Counted from the stretch's first letter, positions 1-10,969 are shown. The stretch is DNA of 64,000 nucleotides from Diploptera punctata (GCA_030220185.1 JASPKZ010007283.1:1852001-1916000); one strand, 5' to 3'. The notes: generated by a model not told the origin, from the letters alone. Numbers and translations are program-made.

Positions 1-88
1 GTCTGTGTGTGGCAATGAGCTTACCACTTGTCACTCGCTGACATCGATAGGGGAGTAAGTGTAACTAAATTAACTTGGTTGTATAGCA
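1..88 (+). repeat. 3' tail fragment of a tRNA-derived SINE (family S4)
   Basis: The opening bases share the order 'gagctaaccacttgtca ... gtaactaaat ... ttggtt' with sequence near 26390-26465 and 36436-36500, where it forms the distal part of SINE family S4. Only the tail is present; the tRNA-like head would lie outside the window or is missing. The assignment rests on the shared word order, not on a boundary or target duplication. Confidence 0.45.
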
Positions 89-569
89 CACGACTTTGTC
101 GTGGTGGAGGGGCTCAGTACCTAATGACCCAGACGACTAGATAGGGAAGTCTGGTTTTTAACTAGCTTGCTATCTAGAAAGATGAGAAGGAAAGCGAACT
201 AGTTCCAAAGCGGGAACCTCAAAGGCTTCAGAAGCGGAAGAAGAAACTTTTTGAAGGCGGAAGAGAAACCTACAAGACATGGGGTAGATGGGACTCCAAA
301 GCTTTGGTTAGCAACCCGTCTTCCAGAAGGAAACTCCGAAATAAATCCCCGATCCATTAAGGAATATGGTTGTGAAGCTGGGCTGGTAACCCGACCACGT
401 AAAAATATCCAAACTCACCTCTCTCACAGTGTTCAGCCGGACGGATTTAATGGACGACGACTTAAGCAGAAGAAGGATAAACGATTAGGAATTTGCGATA
501 GAATAATATTGTTACTTCGAACGTTAGAAAGAATACTTTACGAAAAATATGTTCACATTGTGGTCATAA

Positions 570-1215
570 TTGAAACAAAAAAAACTTAAAACGACTAAAG
601 AATTGAATAACTATATAATGATTTATAGTGGTGTACCTGAAAATTTAAGAGAGCGAAGTGGAGTTGCAATATTGATACATAATAAGTTGAAATCTAAGAT
701 TGAATATTATACATATGTAAATGAACTAATTGCAACATTAAGGATGGAAATTGATAGAGGACATTTAACAATAGTAGGTGTTATTGCCGCAATTGAGAAT
801 GCGAACGATGAATCAGACAATTTCTATGAAAATCTTCAAAAAACACTTGAAACAATTAATGAAAATGATTGTTGTAACATGCGGCGACTTTAATGCAACA
901 GTAGGCAATATCACACTACCAGGAATAGTGGAAAAATTTGGAGAACAGCACTTGAATGAAAATTGAGTACAGCTTAAAAATTTGCTAGCAATTACCACAT
1001 TTAAAATTACTAACACATTAAAAAAAAAGAGGTATAAATAAATACACATGGAGCGCAAGCGGACTCGGAACATTAATAGACTATATTCTAATTAATGATA
1101 AACTGAGACAACAACTCCAAGATTTACAAATATATAGAGGCCGCGATATTCATTCAGACCATTTTTGGTTATGGGTAAATTTAAATTGTGGTCGAGATGG
1201 AAAAAAAGTAAAATC
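570..1215 (+). pseudogene. Endonuclease domain remnant of family B
   Basis: Two overlapping open stretches encode an endonuclease/exonuclease/phosphatase-fold domain, the enzyme that nicks target DNA for target-primed reverse transcription. Visible pieces in order are YSGVPENLRERSGV, a block with TLRMEIDRGHLTIVGV, the catalytic-type CGDFNATVGN near 883-910, KFGEQHLNEN, and the C-terminal LIDYIL followed by DIHSDHF near 1150-1165, the usual last catalytic histidine region. The reading frame shifts near 885 and has stops after LNEN. The continuation of the protein lies beyond the family A insertion, from 3274 on. Confidence 0.7.
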
Positions 1216-1264
1216 AGGAATTAACCAATGAATGAAGAAATGTACAAAATATAACTTTTGAGGA

Positions 1265-3273
1265 TTTTCAGCATCAGAAAGCATTGGTTGTTTAAAAAAG
1301 AGGCAAAACAAGAAATGGTTTGATGAGGAATGTGCCGACATTGTAAAGAAAAGAAAACTAGCAAAAATGAAATGGTTACACGAGCCAAATGAGGTAAATT
1401 TAGAGCAATAGGGTAGTATTAGACGGGAAACCACTAAGTTACTAAAGAGTAAAAAGAGGGAATATTTGAGAGAGAAGATTAATGATCTTGAAATGAATGC
1501 AAAAAATAGGAACATTAGAGAATTATATCAGGGAATTAGTATAGAGAAGAAAGGGTTTCAGGCTAGAACAAACATAATTCGAAATGAAAATGGGGATATG
1601 ATTGCAGATTCTAGGAGTATATTAAATAGATGGAAAAGTTACTTTAATCAGCTATTAAATGTACACACAGAACAGGACATTGAGGAGGATAAGTTACAGA
1701 CAGCAGAAATGCTAGTCGCAGAGCCAAGTGCATTAGAAGTTGAAATGGCGATTGAAAAATTGAAGATGTATAAAGCATCAGGTTCAGATGAGATCCCAGC
1801 AGAACTCATAAAATCAGGAGGAGAAAAATTGATAGACAAAATACGCTGGTTGCTTAGTATGATTTGGGAAAAAGAAGCTCTTCCAGATGAATGGAAGGAA
1901 TCAATTATCGTACCAATTTATAAGAAAGGAGATAAAACTGATTGCAACAACTACAGAGGCATCTCATTACTTTCAACTTCATACAAAATTCTTACAAATA
2001 TATTAGTAAGCAGACTTACTCCCTACATTGATGACATTCTAGGAGATCATCAATGTGCATTTAGAAGAAACAGGTCTACAACAGATCAGATTTTTAGTAT
2101 AAGACAGATTTTAGAAAAGAAATGGGAATATAATGGTACTGTACATCAACTATATGTAGACTTCAAAAAGCATATGATTCAATTAAGAGGGAGAAGTTAT
2201 ATAGTATCCTGCTGGAGTTCGGAATTCCTAAAAAGTTAGTTAGACTTATACGAATGTGTCTAAATGGCTCAAATAGTAGGGTGCGTGTAGGCAAACAGTT
2301 TTCAGACACTTTTCAAATCCAGAATGGGTTGAAGCAAGGAGATGCACTATCTCCTCTACTATTTAATTTTGTACTAGAGCATGCCATTAAATCTTTAGAG
2401 ATTGAGGAAGGCTTACAACTGAATGGTATTAATAAGCTGTTAGTTTATGCTGATGATGTAGTACTATTGGCCGATAGCGAGGAGATACTAAAGGCCAACA
2501 CGCACACTATTGAATAACACTAAGAAATTAGGACTGGAAGTAAATATCAGTAAAACTAAATATGTGGTCACAGGTAGAAATTCAGTATATAATGAAAATG
2601 GACAGCTAATGACAAATGAGGGAAATTTTGAGGAAGTGGCTGAATTCAAATACCTAGGAACAATAATCACAAATAGGAATGAGACGCACAAAGAAATTAA
2701 ACATAGGCTCAATTCTGGAAATGCATGCTATTATGCATTGCAGAGACTTTTGATGTCCCAACTCCTTTCAATAAACGTTAAGCTGAAAATATATAAAACT
2801 ATTATTCTACCGGTTATATTATATGGGTGCGAAACATGGACTCTTACTTTAAGGGGGGAAAGGAGATTACGAGTATTTGAGAATAAAGTTCTTAGGAAAA
2901 TTTTTGGACCAAAGAGAGATGAACAGACAGGTGAATGGAGAAGACTACATAACAATGAACTACATGGTCTTTATAGGAAGCCAGATATAATAAGAACAGT
3001 TAAGTCTCGTAGACTGCGATGGGCAGGACATGTTGCACGTATGGGGAATGAAGTGCGTGCATGGAAGCTTCTTGTAGGAAAGCCAGAGGGAAAACGCCCA
3101 GTTGGTAGACCAAGAATGAGGTGGGAGAACAACATTAACTATGATTTGAGGGAAGTAGATTATACAGGGAATGATTGGAAAGCATTAGCTCAGGATAGGG
3201 ATGTATGAAGAGCTTATGTTCGCGCGGCCATGAACCTACGGTTTCGATAGTGCCAGTGAGTAAGTAAGTAAGT
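1265..3273 (+). mobile_element. RTE-type retrotransposon family A, 5'-truncated, inserted in family B
   Basis: About 2.0 kb of the reverse transcriptase half of family A, lacking the endonuclease. It ends in the family's typical 3' sequence: a GCGCGGCCATGAACC block, then TCGATAGTGCCAGTGAG, then (TAAG)n, as is known for RTE elements that end in short simple repeats. Flanks read aaatataacttttgagga (1247-1264) and aaatatgactattcagga (3274-3291), 15 of 18 matches, which I read as the diverged target site duplication. The family recurs at least eight more times in the window. Confidence 0.75.
1466..3208 (+). pseudogene. Reverse transcriptase of family A, broken by two frameshifts
   Basis: Three consecutive open stretches (1466-2239, 2254-2517, 2510-3208) together cover a non-LTR reverse transcriptase. 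Seen in order: KASGSDEIPAELIKSGG, SIIVPIYKKGDKTDCNNYRG, LYVDFKK near 2150 (first catalytic aspartate block, cut by a one-base frameshift near 2170), GLKQGDALSPLLFNFVLEHA, VYADDVVLLAD near 2445 (catalytic YADD box), then after a second frameshift near 2500 the thumb and C-terminal blocks LYGCETWTLTLRGERR, RRLRWAGHVARMG and GRPRMRWENNINYDL. The intact YADD shows decay is modest. Not expected to produce an active enzyme. Confidence 0.85.
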
Positions 3274-3820
3274 AAATATGACTATTCAGGAGGAAAGTAT
3301 AAGATAATTACATCAACAAAGACTACATGCCTCATAGACATACCAACTAAATATATATTAGATGAAGAATGGAATAATATTACAAGTTGTATTGAAAAGG
3401 CAGCCCTGGAAGCAACAGGAAAAAAGAAAAAAATTAGAAGCAGAAACGTAGTAAGAATTTGGAATGAAGAAATAGAATTAGCAATCAAAGAAAAACAAAC
3501 TACATATAAACAGTGGCTTCAACAAAAACAGGAGAATCTAGACAACAATATGTAGAGAAAAAAAAAGGAATATAGCAAAACAAATTATTAGGACAGCTCA
3601 TCACCATTCTTGGAATAATTATATAAGTGAAATAGAAAACGATATTCATGGCAGACAAAGTTTTGCATACAAAGTTATAAAACGTTTAAATAAATCAAAA
3701 ATGGATACTGCAAAAATAGATGTTATTTATAAAGAAAGATGGATAGAACACTATAAAAATTTGTTGTGTAAAGAAGAAAATAAGAAGAAGAAGATGAAGA
3801 AAGACAAGAATTATATTCAG
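3274..3820 (+). pseudogene. Family B, linker between endonuclease and reverse transcriptase
   Basis: This is the continuation of family B downstream of the family A insertion. An open stretch from about 3300 to 3555 reads YKIITSTKTTCLIDIPTKY, EEWNNITSCIEKAALEATG and NVVRIWNEEIELAIKEKQT, a pattern (basic run, WN..I, IKEKQ) common to the segment preceding the fingers of RTE-type reverse transcriptases. Stops occur after 3555. No function is expected. Confidence 0.6.
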
Positions 3821-4093
3821 ATAATGAAAAAAGACAAATTCAAACTTATATGATTACATTTGATGAACTTAAAAATCCTTAAAAGAAACCAAAAATAGAA
3901 AAGCAGCTGGTTCTGATCAGATAAGTACGGTGCTTCTAAAATATGGTGGAACTTTTTTGCATTGGAGAATATTGCATTTATTTAATGAATGTTGGAGAAA
4001 CTGTAGAATAGAATTGTTTAAAAAGGAGATAGAAGAGAATGTGACTATTATAAGGGAATTATCCTACTTAATCTAATTTATGAAATCTACGCA
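3820..4093 (+). repeat. First unit of an internal tandem duplication in family B
   Basis: The segment starting agataatgaaaaaag at 3820 recurs starting at 4094, and both units end in the words gaaatctacgca. The unit includes the reverse transcriptase block RKAAGSDQISTVLLKYGG. The first unit has lost about 20 bp relative to the second (gagaaactgtagaatag versus gagaaacagaaagttgg...). A tandem copy inside a retrotransposon coding region is a secondary rearrangement. Confidence 0.8.
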
Positions 4094-4746
4094 AGATAAT
4101 GAAAAAAGAGAAATTCAAACTTATATGATTACATTTGATGAACTTCCGATTCCGATTGAAGGTCTTTCCACTTTTCAGCGGTTGCCCTTTTACCAGCCGG
4201 CTGCTGGCCCTTCACATCCACATGTGTCAAATTACAGAGGTAGATGATCAACAGCCAGTGTAGGGGTGACATGTGGTTAGCATATCGAGTCCCCCAGCCG
4301 TTATAGCTGGTTCCTCAACCTGGAGCCGCTACTTATTGTAGCTACCCAATTGCCTCACGATGCTGGGTGGGCACCGGTCCCATACTGGCCGAAATACCAT
4401 GAGAAAATTTCTTCCCCCATGGAGACTCGAACCAGCGCAAGTCCCGTAGCTCTGCGCCAAGGCTTCCTTAACCGCTCGGCTACGGCGCGGGACTTGATGA
4501 ACTTCAAGAATCCAAAAAGAAACCAAAAATAGAAAAGCAGCTGGTCCTGATCAGATAAGTACGGTGCTTCTAAAATATGGTGGAACTTTTTTGCATTGGA
4601 GAATATTGCATTTATTTAATGAATGTTGGAGAAACAGAAAGTTGGAATACAGCTGAAGTCATATCATTGTTTAAAAAGGAGATAGAAGAGAATGTGACTA
4701 TTATAAAGGATTTATCCTACTTAATTTTATTTATGAAATCTACGCA
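4094..4746 (+). repeat. Second unit of the tandem duplication, split by a SINE
   Basis: The second unit consists of 4094-4145 and 4505-4746, interrupted by the SINE at 4146-4493 plus its duplicated target. After removing the SINE and one target copy, the unit is about 294 bp against 274 bp in the first unit. The SINE insertion therefore came after the duplication, or at least hit only one unit. Confidence 0.75.
4146..4493 (-). mobile_element. tRNA-derived SINE, family S1, with perfect target duplication
   Basis: On the minus strand it begins with a tRNA-like head containing a pol III A box (TAGCCGAGCGGTTAAGG) and B box (GGTTCGAGTCT), followed by a ~250-bp body and an end in AATCGGAATCGG. It is flanked by the identical 11-bp repeat ttgatgaactt at 4135-4145 and 4494-4504. 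That fixes the ends and shows insertion by target-primed reverse transcription. A second copy lies at 55848-56192 on the plus strand and matches over the whole length. The head resembles a Ser/Leu-type tRNA 5' half, but the source tRNA cannot be settled by eye. Confidence 0.85.
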
Positions 4747-5875
4747 AGGATTATAAATAAAAGTCTTAAAATAATAGCAGAAGCAATTCTAGAAGAAGAA
4801 CAAAGTGGCTTTAGAACGGGCCGATCAACAACATATAATTTATTCATATTATAGCAAATATTTGAAAAAAAGGAGAGAACATAACCTACAGATGCATGTT
4901 GCTTTTATTGATTTTGAGAAGACATTGGATCATGTTGATGGAGATAAGTTATGGAAATACATGACTACTCGGCAAAATTAATTTATGTGATAAAACGTTT
5001 ATATGTAAAATCTCAAATTATAATAAATATAGGCACAACAAAGACCGAACCAATTTTAATAAATAGAGGTGCAGACAAAGGTGTAGTTTATCACCTACCC
5101 TTTTAAATTTATATATTAATGACATCATCCAAAATTGGCAAAGTAATGTTAATGTAGGTATAAGAACGGACCGTTTTAAAATATTAAATGTTTTAATATA
5201 TGCTGACGATGTGGTTATTATTCAAGAAAATAAAAATAGTTTGCAGTACTCTTTACATCAATTAAATCAGTTATGCCAAGAGTATAATTTTAAAATATGA
5301 AAAGAAAAAACGAAAATAATGACATTTAGGGAAGTGAATATATTAGATATAAAATCATAATAGACAACAAACATCTGGAAAAAGTAACACATTTAATTAT
5401 TTGGGTTGTAATTTTACTATCAACACAAAATACTGAAAGAGACATAAATATGGAACTGTCAAGATTTCATATGATATGTGGAACTATACATAGAATATTA
5501 AAGAACAAAACAAGAAGAGATGCTAGATTGAAGTTTTATAAAACAATGACAGTTCCCGCATTACTTTATGGGAGTGAAACTTGGGCAATGACCAAAAAAT
5601 TACAAAGTAGAATAGAAAGCTTAGAAGTGAACTTCCTTAAAAGAACAAATGGCTGCACAAGAATGAAGGTATAAGAACAGAGTTATATATATTTGCATTG
5701 AATGATAAAATCAAAGAATATAGAGAAAATGGTTTAGCTATGTAGAAAGAGTAAATGTAACAAGATTATCAAAATCAGCATTTAACTACAAGCCGAAAGG
5801 TTCAAGGAATGTTGGGAGGCCAGTGAAAGATGGATAGAAGAACTGTGAGGCGGGGAAGGCAATTTTCCTAGCCCG
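4747..5875 (+). pseudogene. Family B reverse transcriptase palm and C-terminus, decayed
   Basis: Recognisable blocks in changing frames: EEEQSGFRTGRSTTYNLF near 4795, HVAFIDFEKTLDHVDGDKLW near 4895 (position of the first catalytic aspartate), ILNVLIYADDVVIIQENK near 5185 (YADD box), HFNYLGCNFTI near 5390, LYGSETWAMTKKLQSRIE near 5565, and a basic GSRNVGRPVKRW-type end near 5800. Numerous stops and frameshifts. The closest relatives in the window are the 3' pieces at 49738-50325 and 58440-59000. Confidence 0.75.
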
Positions 5876-5984
5876 TGAAGTGAAGAAGTATAGCACACGC
5901 AAATGTTCATCATTGTCCTACATGGGGATGCATTGGTACAAGGAGACAGATAAATTATATACTATTTGCGTTTGAAGTAGTAAT

Positions 5985-6615
5985 TAACTAGCTAACTCGC
6001 TTACGCTATGGAACTCAGAGTTTTACCTCCCTCAAATCATGCTATTCCGCCTTATTCTACTCAGCGACTTCGCTCTAGTTTTCCTATAATTAGTTTACAT
6101 ATACGCCTTTCTTTCCTTAATCGAGCTTTATATCCTGATCACTGCGTCTACACCTCATTGATAGTATTCTTTTAACAATTAACAAGTTAAATTATTAATG
6201 AAAATAATATTAAGAATAACAAATATTTTCATTTGTTTTGTTTTAAATATTGTGTAATCGTAAAATTAGTTTTCTATATCTCATTATTTTTATTTGTTTT
6301 TATATACACTAGACAGGGACAATGTAATATGTCTTGCTTGTATACATTGTATTATTAGTTGTAGTCTTAATTTTAACTAACATTAACTAGTTGCATTATA
6401 GATCGTAATATAATAGATATTATCTTTTTAATCAAATTTTATTAAGTATTTAATATTAGACTTAATTGAGATTGTTATATTCTGATATAATATATGTTTG
6501 TTCTAGTGAGTGGAAGAGAAGGCCACATGGCCTTAACTCCACCACGCTAAATAAATCTAATCTAAATCTCATCTAATCTAATATAATCTAATCTAATCCA
6601 ATCTAATCTAATCTA
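5985..6615 (+). mobile_element. 3' end of another non-LTR retrotransposon with (TCTAA)n tail
   Basis: The segment ends with GGCCACATGGCC, a short hairpin, then a 'ttaactccaccacgctaaataaa' type end and a degenerate (TCTAA)n run to about 6614. The same plan of GGCC-rich hairpin, short spacer, AATAAA-like word and microsatellite tail is seen at the 3' end of family E (13.7 kb and 56.9 kb). About 110 bp upstream of 6170 can be read as a C-terminal coding remnant, but this is weak. The 5' boundary is uncertain. Confidence 0.5.
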
Positions 6616-6664
6616 CGAGACTTAACGCTTCTTAATACATGCTTCCCCATAAATATCTTTTATC

Positions 6665-6890
6665 TAGGTATTATGTAGTTTTCTCCATTCTTTTCTTTAC
6701 TGAATGATCTTTGTTATAAAAGTTTACCTAAACATTTTATTACCATGTTTTTCAGAACGTTTCTCCTCTCTTAAAGTATGAGGCAATGCTTCACATAGAT
6801 ATAGTATAATTTGTAGAATAAAATGTTTTATATATTTTTCCTTTAACTTTTTTAGAGAGGTTGTGATCACGAGAGTCCCTCTAATGGCCG
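6665..6890 (-). mobile_element. Highly degenerate family A fragment
   Basis: Reading the minus strand, the order of words matches the C-terminal third of family A as seen at 62125-62340: a 'ttctccatt' block, 'ttcct..acattttatt', 'taaagtatgag', 'gtttttatatattt', and 'agagtccctctaatg'. It is much more diverged than the other copies. No open frame remains. Confidence 0.5.
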
Positions 6891-7712
6891 TATGGTCACA
6901 ACCTCGTATTATTTAGCATTATTGTTCATAATCTTCACACGAAATAGAATACACCCATTCTCGAGACTCTTATTTTTGGTTATTCCTTTTTACAAGTATA
7001 CAAACAACACGTGTCGCGTAATAGTAACAAACATATAGTACAGTATTTCTTAATTTGTTTGTTGCCAAAATGCTTGGATTAGAAAATATGCATCTCTTAA
7101 ACAACAACAGAATTAACTCAAAAGATGCTGAATTATGAACCATGGCTATATATATTTTTTTTCTTATTACGACGAATACTCTATTAGTATTAAAACTTAC
7201 TTTCTTTCTCAATTTCGGTTCCTCATTTACTCCAAAAGTTTTCTCATCGACTTCCATAATCTCTCCATTATTTATTAAAAGAAAGTGAGAGTATATGGTA
7301 AAAATGTAATTCAAAAATTATATTTTTGATTTTAAATACCGGGCATTATTATGTTATATATAAATTAAGGATACATTTAGCTCTATAAATATATACTTTG
7401 TCACTTTTGGCAGATCATGTGAAATGTAAAAGAGAGTGTTGTACAATAATACTTCACATGTACAGTGATCTATATTTTTATATAAACAGTTTAAGTATAA
7501 GACATGGTTTTGAAATTATACTGTTTTACCGAATTTCCAAGCAAGAGCTTCATCATAAAGAAGAGTAAAATATTCCGAAACTTTCATGGCCTCACTTCAA
7601 GTAGGATCTGAGTGTAATTTTTAGAAATGTTTTAAAAAATAATTTACAGGAAATATATCCGGAATTAACACAACATTTTAACAATGTGAGGTAATTAGAA
7701 CAAGAGACCTCC
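6891..7712. other. Unassigned AT-rich stretch
   Basis: A 114-codon open frame on the minus strand (6970-7314) is low in complexity, lacks any motif I recognise, and is likely chance. I see no TIRs, target duplications or tRNA-like boxes here. Confidence 0.5.
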
Positions 7713-8640
7713 ATGATATCTTTACGTTAACGCGGTGGAGTGGCTAGAGTGCTTAAATGACCCCGAGAGCTCTGCCGGCGGTAACATTGCTGCGGAAATG
7801 GTTACGCATGCCGGAACAAGTCGAATGCGATAAGCCAGAGGAAAAAATACTTAGGTCGAGAGAGTGACGGTCTTTCACCGTAAAAATACAACTGCCAAAA
7901 TACGAGGAGATGGATTCCACTGAGTAAATCATTCCAGAGGTAAAATAGTCTCCCATTTGGGTCTCCGGATGGAGAGTACTTCAGGGAATCCATAGCTATG
8001 CCTCGAACATAGAGAATGTTATATTATGACATTATATATAGTAGTGGGACACTAGAAATATTAGTGCGGGAAATATATAAATCACCTTTGGATATAATTG
8101 CGTTACAAGGAGATAGTTGGCCAGGAATTAGGAAGAATTGCATTATTCTCCAACTTCTCTAAAAATCATTACATTCAAAAGCCTGTTCATTGAGTTATAT
8201 TATATGGATGCGGAAGATTGACTGTTACTTTAAAGAAGAAACAAGCATTACAAATATCTGAGAATAAAGTTCTTCGGGAATTTTTTGGACCAAAGAGAGA
8301 TGTAGACAGGCAAATGGAGAACGCGGACACGTAACAGTGAGCCATATGATAATTATGAGAAATCATATACAATAAGAACAGTTAAGTCTGTTAGACTCCA
8401 ATGGGCAGGGCATGTAGAAAAAATTGAGAATGAAAGTGGGGCATGGAAACTCCTTTTAGGAAAACCAGAGGGAAAGCGCCCAGTAGGTTGATTAAGAATA
8501 AGTGGATAGTATAATATTAATGATTTTGAGGAAGTAGATTACGCAGCGGATGATTGGAAAACGTTAACTGAGGAGAAGGACATATGGAGAGCTTATGTGT
8601 GCGTGGCCATGAACATTTGGGTTCGATAGTGCTACTGGGA
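7713..8640 (+). mobile_element. Internally deleted family A element
   Basis: The 5' 450 bp align with the leader and endonuclease start of the long family A copy at 52485 (shared: gatatctttac..., 'gcgtgcttaaat' type word, 'tttcaccgtaaaaatac', 'ggagagtacttcagggaatcc'). At about 8150-8195 the sequence jumps to the C-terminal region (ATTATATGGATGCGG ... TTTTTTGGACCAAAGAGAGA), ending with 'gcgtggccatgaacatttgggttcgatagtg'. All of the reverse transcriptase palm is missing. Such deleted forms keep both ends needed for transcription and reverse transcription, so it could have moved using enzymes of full-length copies. That last point is inference. Confidence 0.75.
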
Positions 8641-8644
8641 TAAT

Positions 8645-9387
8645 TGGTTAATAATGATGAGAGATACCTATATATTTATTTAATTATCAGTTGCTTTTAA
8701 TCCTTAAATTCGTAATGTATCTTTTTGGATACATCGGTTGGTTCAATTAATTTAATATTTTAAATAAATCATAAGAAAAACGAACAAAAAGAAACCATTT
8801 AAATGTGTGTCTAATTATACAATATACCTAATAATAACAGTTACACAATATTCCGTTTTCAGTGCGGTCCGCCATATTCAAATAACTAACAGAAGAAATT
8901 TGTGTTTTGCCAATTTAAGGGTTAACTCTCTTCAGTCTTGATTTTTAAAATATAATTTTATATTTTAAATTCGAATGTGGTTTCCGCTCTATTTATTTTT
9001 AGTACAAGTTAATATGTGATTTTAAGCTTGGAATCCTTTTCCCGTGTGATGTAAACGTATCTGCTAGTGTATTTCGTTTTCTTCTTGTCTGTATTCATCT
9101 CTTGCATTTCCCAGAGGACCAGTCGTCATCGTGGCTGGAACAGATTGTCACTGCAGCTGTTTTATTTATGTGCCCGGAATTCCATATTGTATGTTCCGGT
9201 GTGCGCTATCTTATTCCAAAGTCTCATCGCTTTAACAATAACATTTCAATCAAACTTTAAGGGGACCTCGTTGTAAAGAGTGATGAACGTAACTCGTAAC
9301 ACCCCCCCCAAATAAAAAGTATATACCGGTATATCATTCTAATTTCTGACGTTAATACAGTTCTTGTGTTAATTCTATTTATTGTGA
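8645..9387. other. Unassigned AT-rich stretch
   Basis: No gene or element could be assigned. The words 'gccaatttaagg' near 8910 and a 'gttaact' context recur near 47540 and 51165, hinting at an old dispersed repeat. A run of eight to nine C lies at 9301-9309. Confidence 0.4.
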
Positions 9388-9697
9388 GGGGCACGCCGTA
9401 GTGTAGTGGTTAAGGCACTGCGCTACAAGCCGGAAGGTCGAGGGTTCAAGTCCCGGTGGGGTCAGGATTTTTAAACTGACCCAAAACTTCTGGAGGCACT
9501 ATGGCCCTTGGGTCGACTCAGCCTCCAACGGAAATGAGTACCAGACACTTGTTCCAGGGGTAAAGGCGGCCGTCACGCAGGACTGACAACCCGGCTGACA
9601 TAAAATGCTGATTGTCCAGAAAAAGTAGGAACCTTAACCTCCTACTACCCCAAGGGCCTCCTGAGGCCTGTAGTGGGATTAGCTTACTTTACTTTAC
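9388..9697 (+). mobile_element. tRNA-derived SINE, family S2
   Basis: The head is tRNA-like: A box TAGTGTAGTGGTTAAGGC at 9397-9414 and B box GGGTTCAAGTCCCGG at 9440-9456, i.e. pol III internal promoter elements at tRNA spacing. The body of about 230 bp ends in a (TTTAC)n-like run near 9680-9697. No clear target duplication was found. Only one copy is present in the window. The family plan (tRNA head, unrelated body, short repeated tail) is standard for insect SINEs. Confidence 0.8.
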
Positions 9698-9989
9698 CCA
9701 CGTGTGTAGTTCTGTACGTACCGTGGCACTAGAGCAGTTGGTCGCCTTACAAATGTCCTTCCATTTAATTCTATTTTCTGCTTTCGTTCTTCATATCCTT
9801 AAATTCATAATTGTCAAGTCGCGTTAAATTCCATTTGAATTTAGCCTGAAAGGCTAAGTCGCCCTGCCAGCTGACTGGGTAGCTCATGTAAACTCTCTAA
9901 GTGAGCACACTGCAACAATTGATAACCCATTTATATTAATTGTTAAATTACTTTTTGTCTTAGTTCCACTTTTCACTTTTTATTGTTGT

Positions 9990-10860
9990 TCTGCACTTGT
10001 TAACTTTTTCCATAGTTATCTGTTCATTCTCGCCTCGTCCACTGGTTTCCCAATCGCTAAGTAAATGTGTTAGACTACCTAGTTCTTATTCTGCGCATGC
10101 ATTTTGTCGATTCTAGGGTCCTAATGTGGTTATACTACATTCAGTTTGAGCCGTTATGCTGTAGCAGTCGCGTCTCTCGTGTCTATCTTCCTTCTAAGAT
10201 CTTCGTTTCGCATTCTGCCCTTAATTTTTACTTGAAATATATTTTTCTCCATCTTTCTCTGGCATATCTGTATCATCTGCTTTATTTTCCATTTAATGGC
10301 CAGATTTGGCTGCCATACAGTAGAAAGCGTTTTACATATTTTTCATATACATCTACGTTTAGGCTCGTTCTCTGAGATGCGTCTGACAGGATATATGAAC
10401 TTTTAGACTCCAGAACTTCTTGCAGGCCTGTCCAATCCTTCTTATAATCGCTTTCTCGATGTTCAAGTAAATTATATGTTTTAATCCAGGAATAAATGGG
10501 CCTCCATTGAAGTTAATTAGGTGCCTCCGTATCGTTGGTCTTTAGATTCGTCGTAAAGTTCCTTTTTATACCAGCTTCCGCGCTCACTCTTTCCAAATCT
10601 GTTAGCATCCGTTCTAACTGCTCCGCCGTTCTCGCTACAAAGACAGTGCCTTCTGCGAACCGAAGGCGTGTGAGCTTTGCTCCATCTTGCTGATTCCATA
10701 GTAATTTTCCCTATCGAGTTTGCGGAGTTTCCATTAGCCCATCTCTAACGTTGTCTTCTTCGGTCTCTCTTTCTATCCGGTTTCCCATTAAGAGCATTCC
10801 TAGGACCTCTCCTACACCAATCGTTAACGTGTCACAGCGAGTTCAATCTTTTTATATGTC
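9990..10860 (-). mobile_element. Degenerate RTE-type reverse transcriptase remnant
   Basis: On the minus strand, from about 10700 downwards, an open frame reads DGAKLTRLRFAEGTVFVARTAEQLERML with TDLERVSAEAGIK. This matches the RTE pattern in which a strand plus FADD box is followed by 'aeqLe.mL.dLe'; here FADD has become FAEG, so the catalytic motif is lost. Further downstream, frames contain SKVDRTGLQEVLES-like and AKSGH-like pieces with many stops. It is an old, dead fragment of a family distinct from A and B. Confidence 0.6.
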
Positions 10861-10969
10861 TTGTTGTTAGTACAGCTGATTAATCTTAAAGATCACTCCA
10901 CTCTGTGTTTAATTCATGCAGGGATGTACATCTGCTCCGTACAGTGGGCTGCGATTGCTGGATTCTGGC

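Larger units (their letters stand above)
95..5875 (+). mobile_element. RTE-type non-LTR retrotransposon (family B), decayed and interrupted by two insertions
   Basis: This is the host element of the first 5.9 kb. An apurinic-type endonuclease remnant lies at about 570-1215 and the matching reverse transcriptase and C-terminal region resume at 3274 and run to about 5870. Between them sits a family A element (1265-3273) bounded by an 18-bp imperfect direct repeat, and a SINE lies at 4146-4493. The protein remnant has the endonuclease motif GDFNAT, the reverse transcriptase motif LIYADDVV, and a C-terminal 'LYGSETWAMTK' block typical of arthropod RTE-like elements. Many stops and frameshifts show it is dead. 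The 5' portion (95-570) resembles an untranslated leader plus a broken start of the endonuclease. The 5' and 3' ends are estimates. Confidence 0.7.

Noticed and set aside
1..5875. Single chimeric RTE element combining B endonuclease and A reverse transcriptase
   Set aside because: The imperfect 18-bp direct repeat at both edges of the A segment and the resumption of B coding sequence after 3274 fit nesting better.
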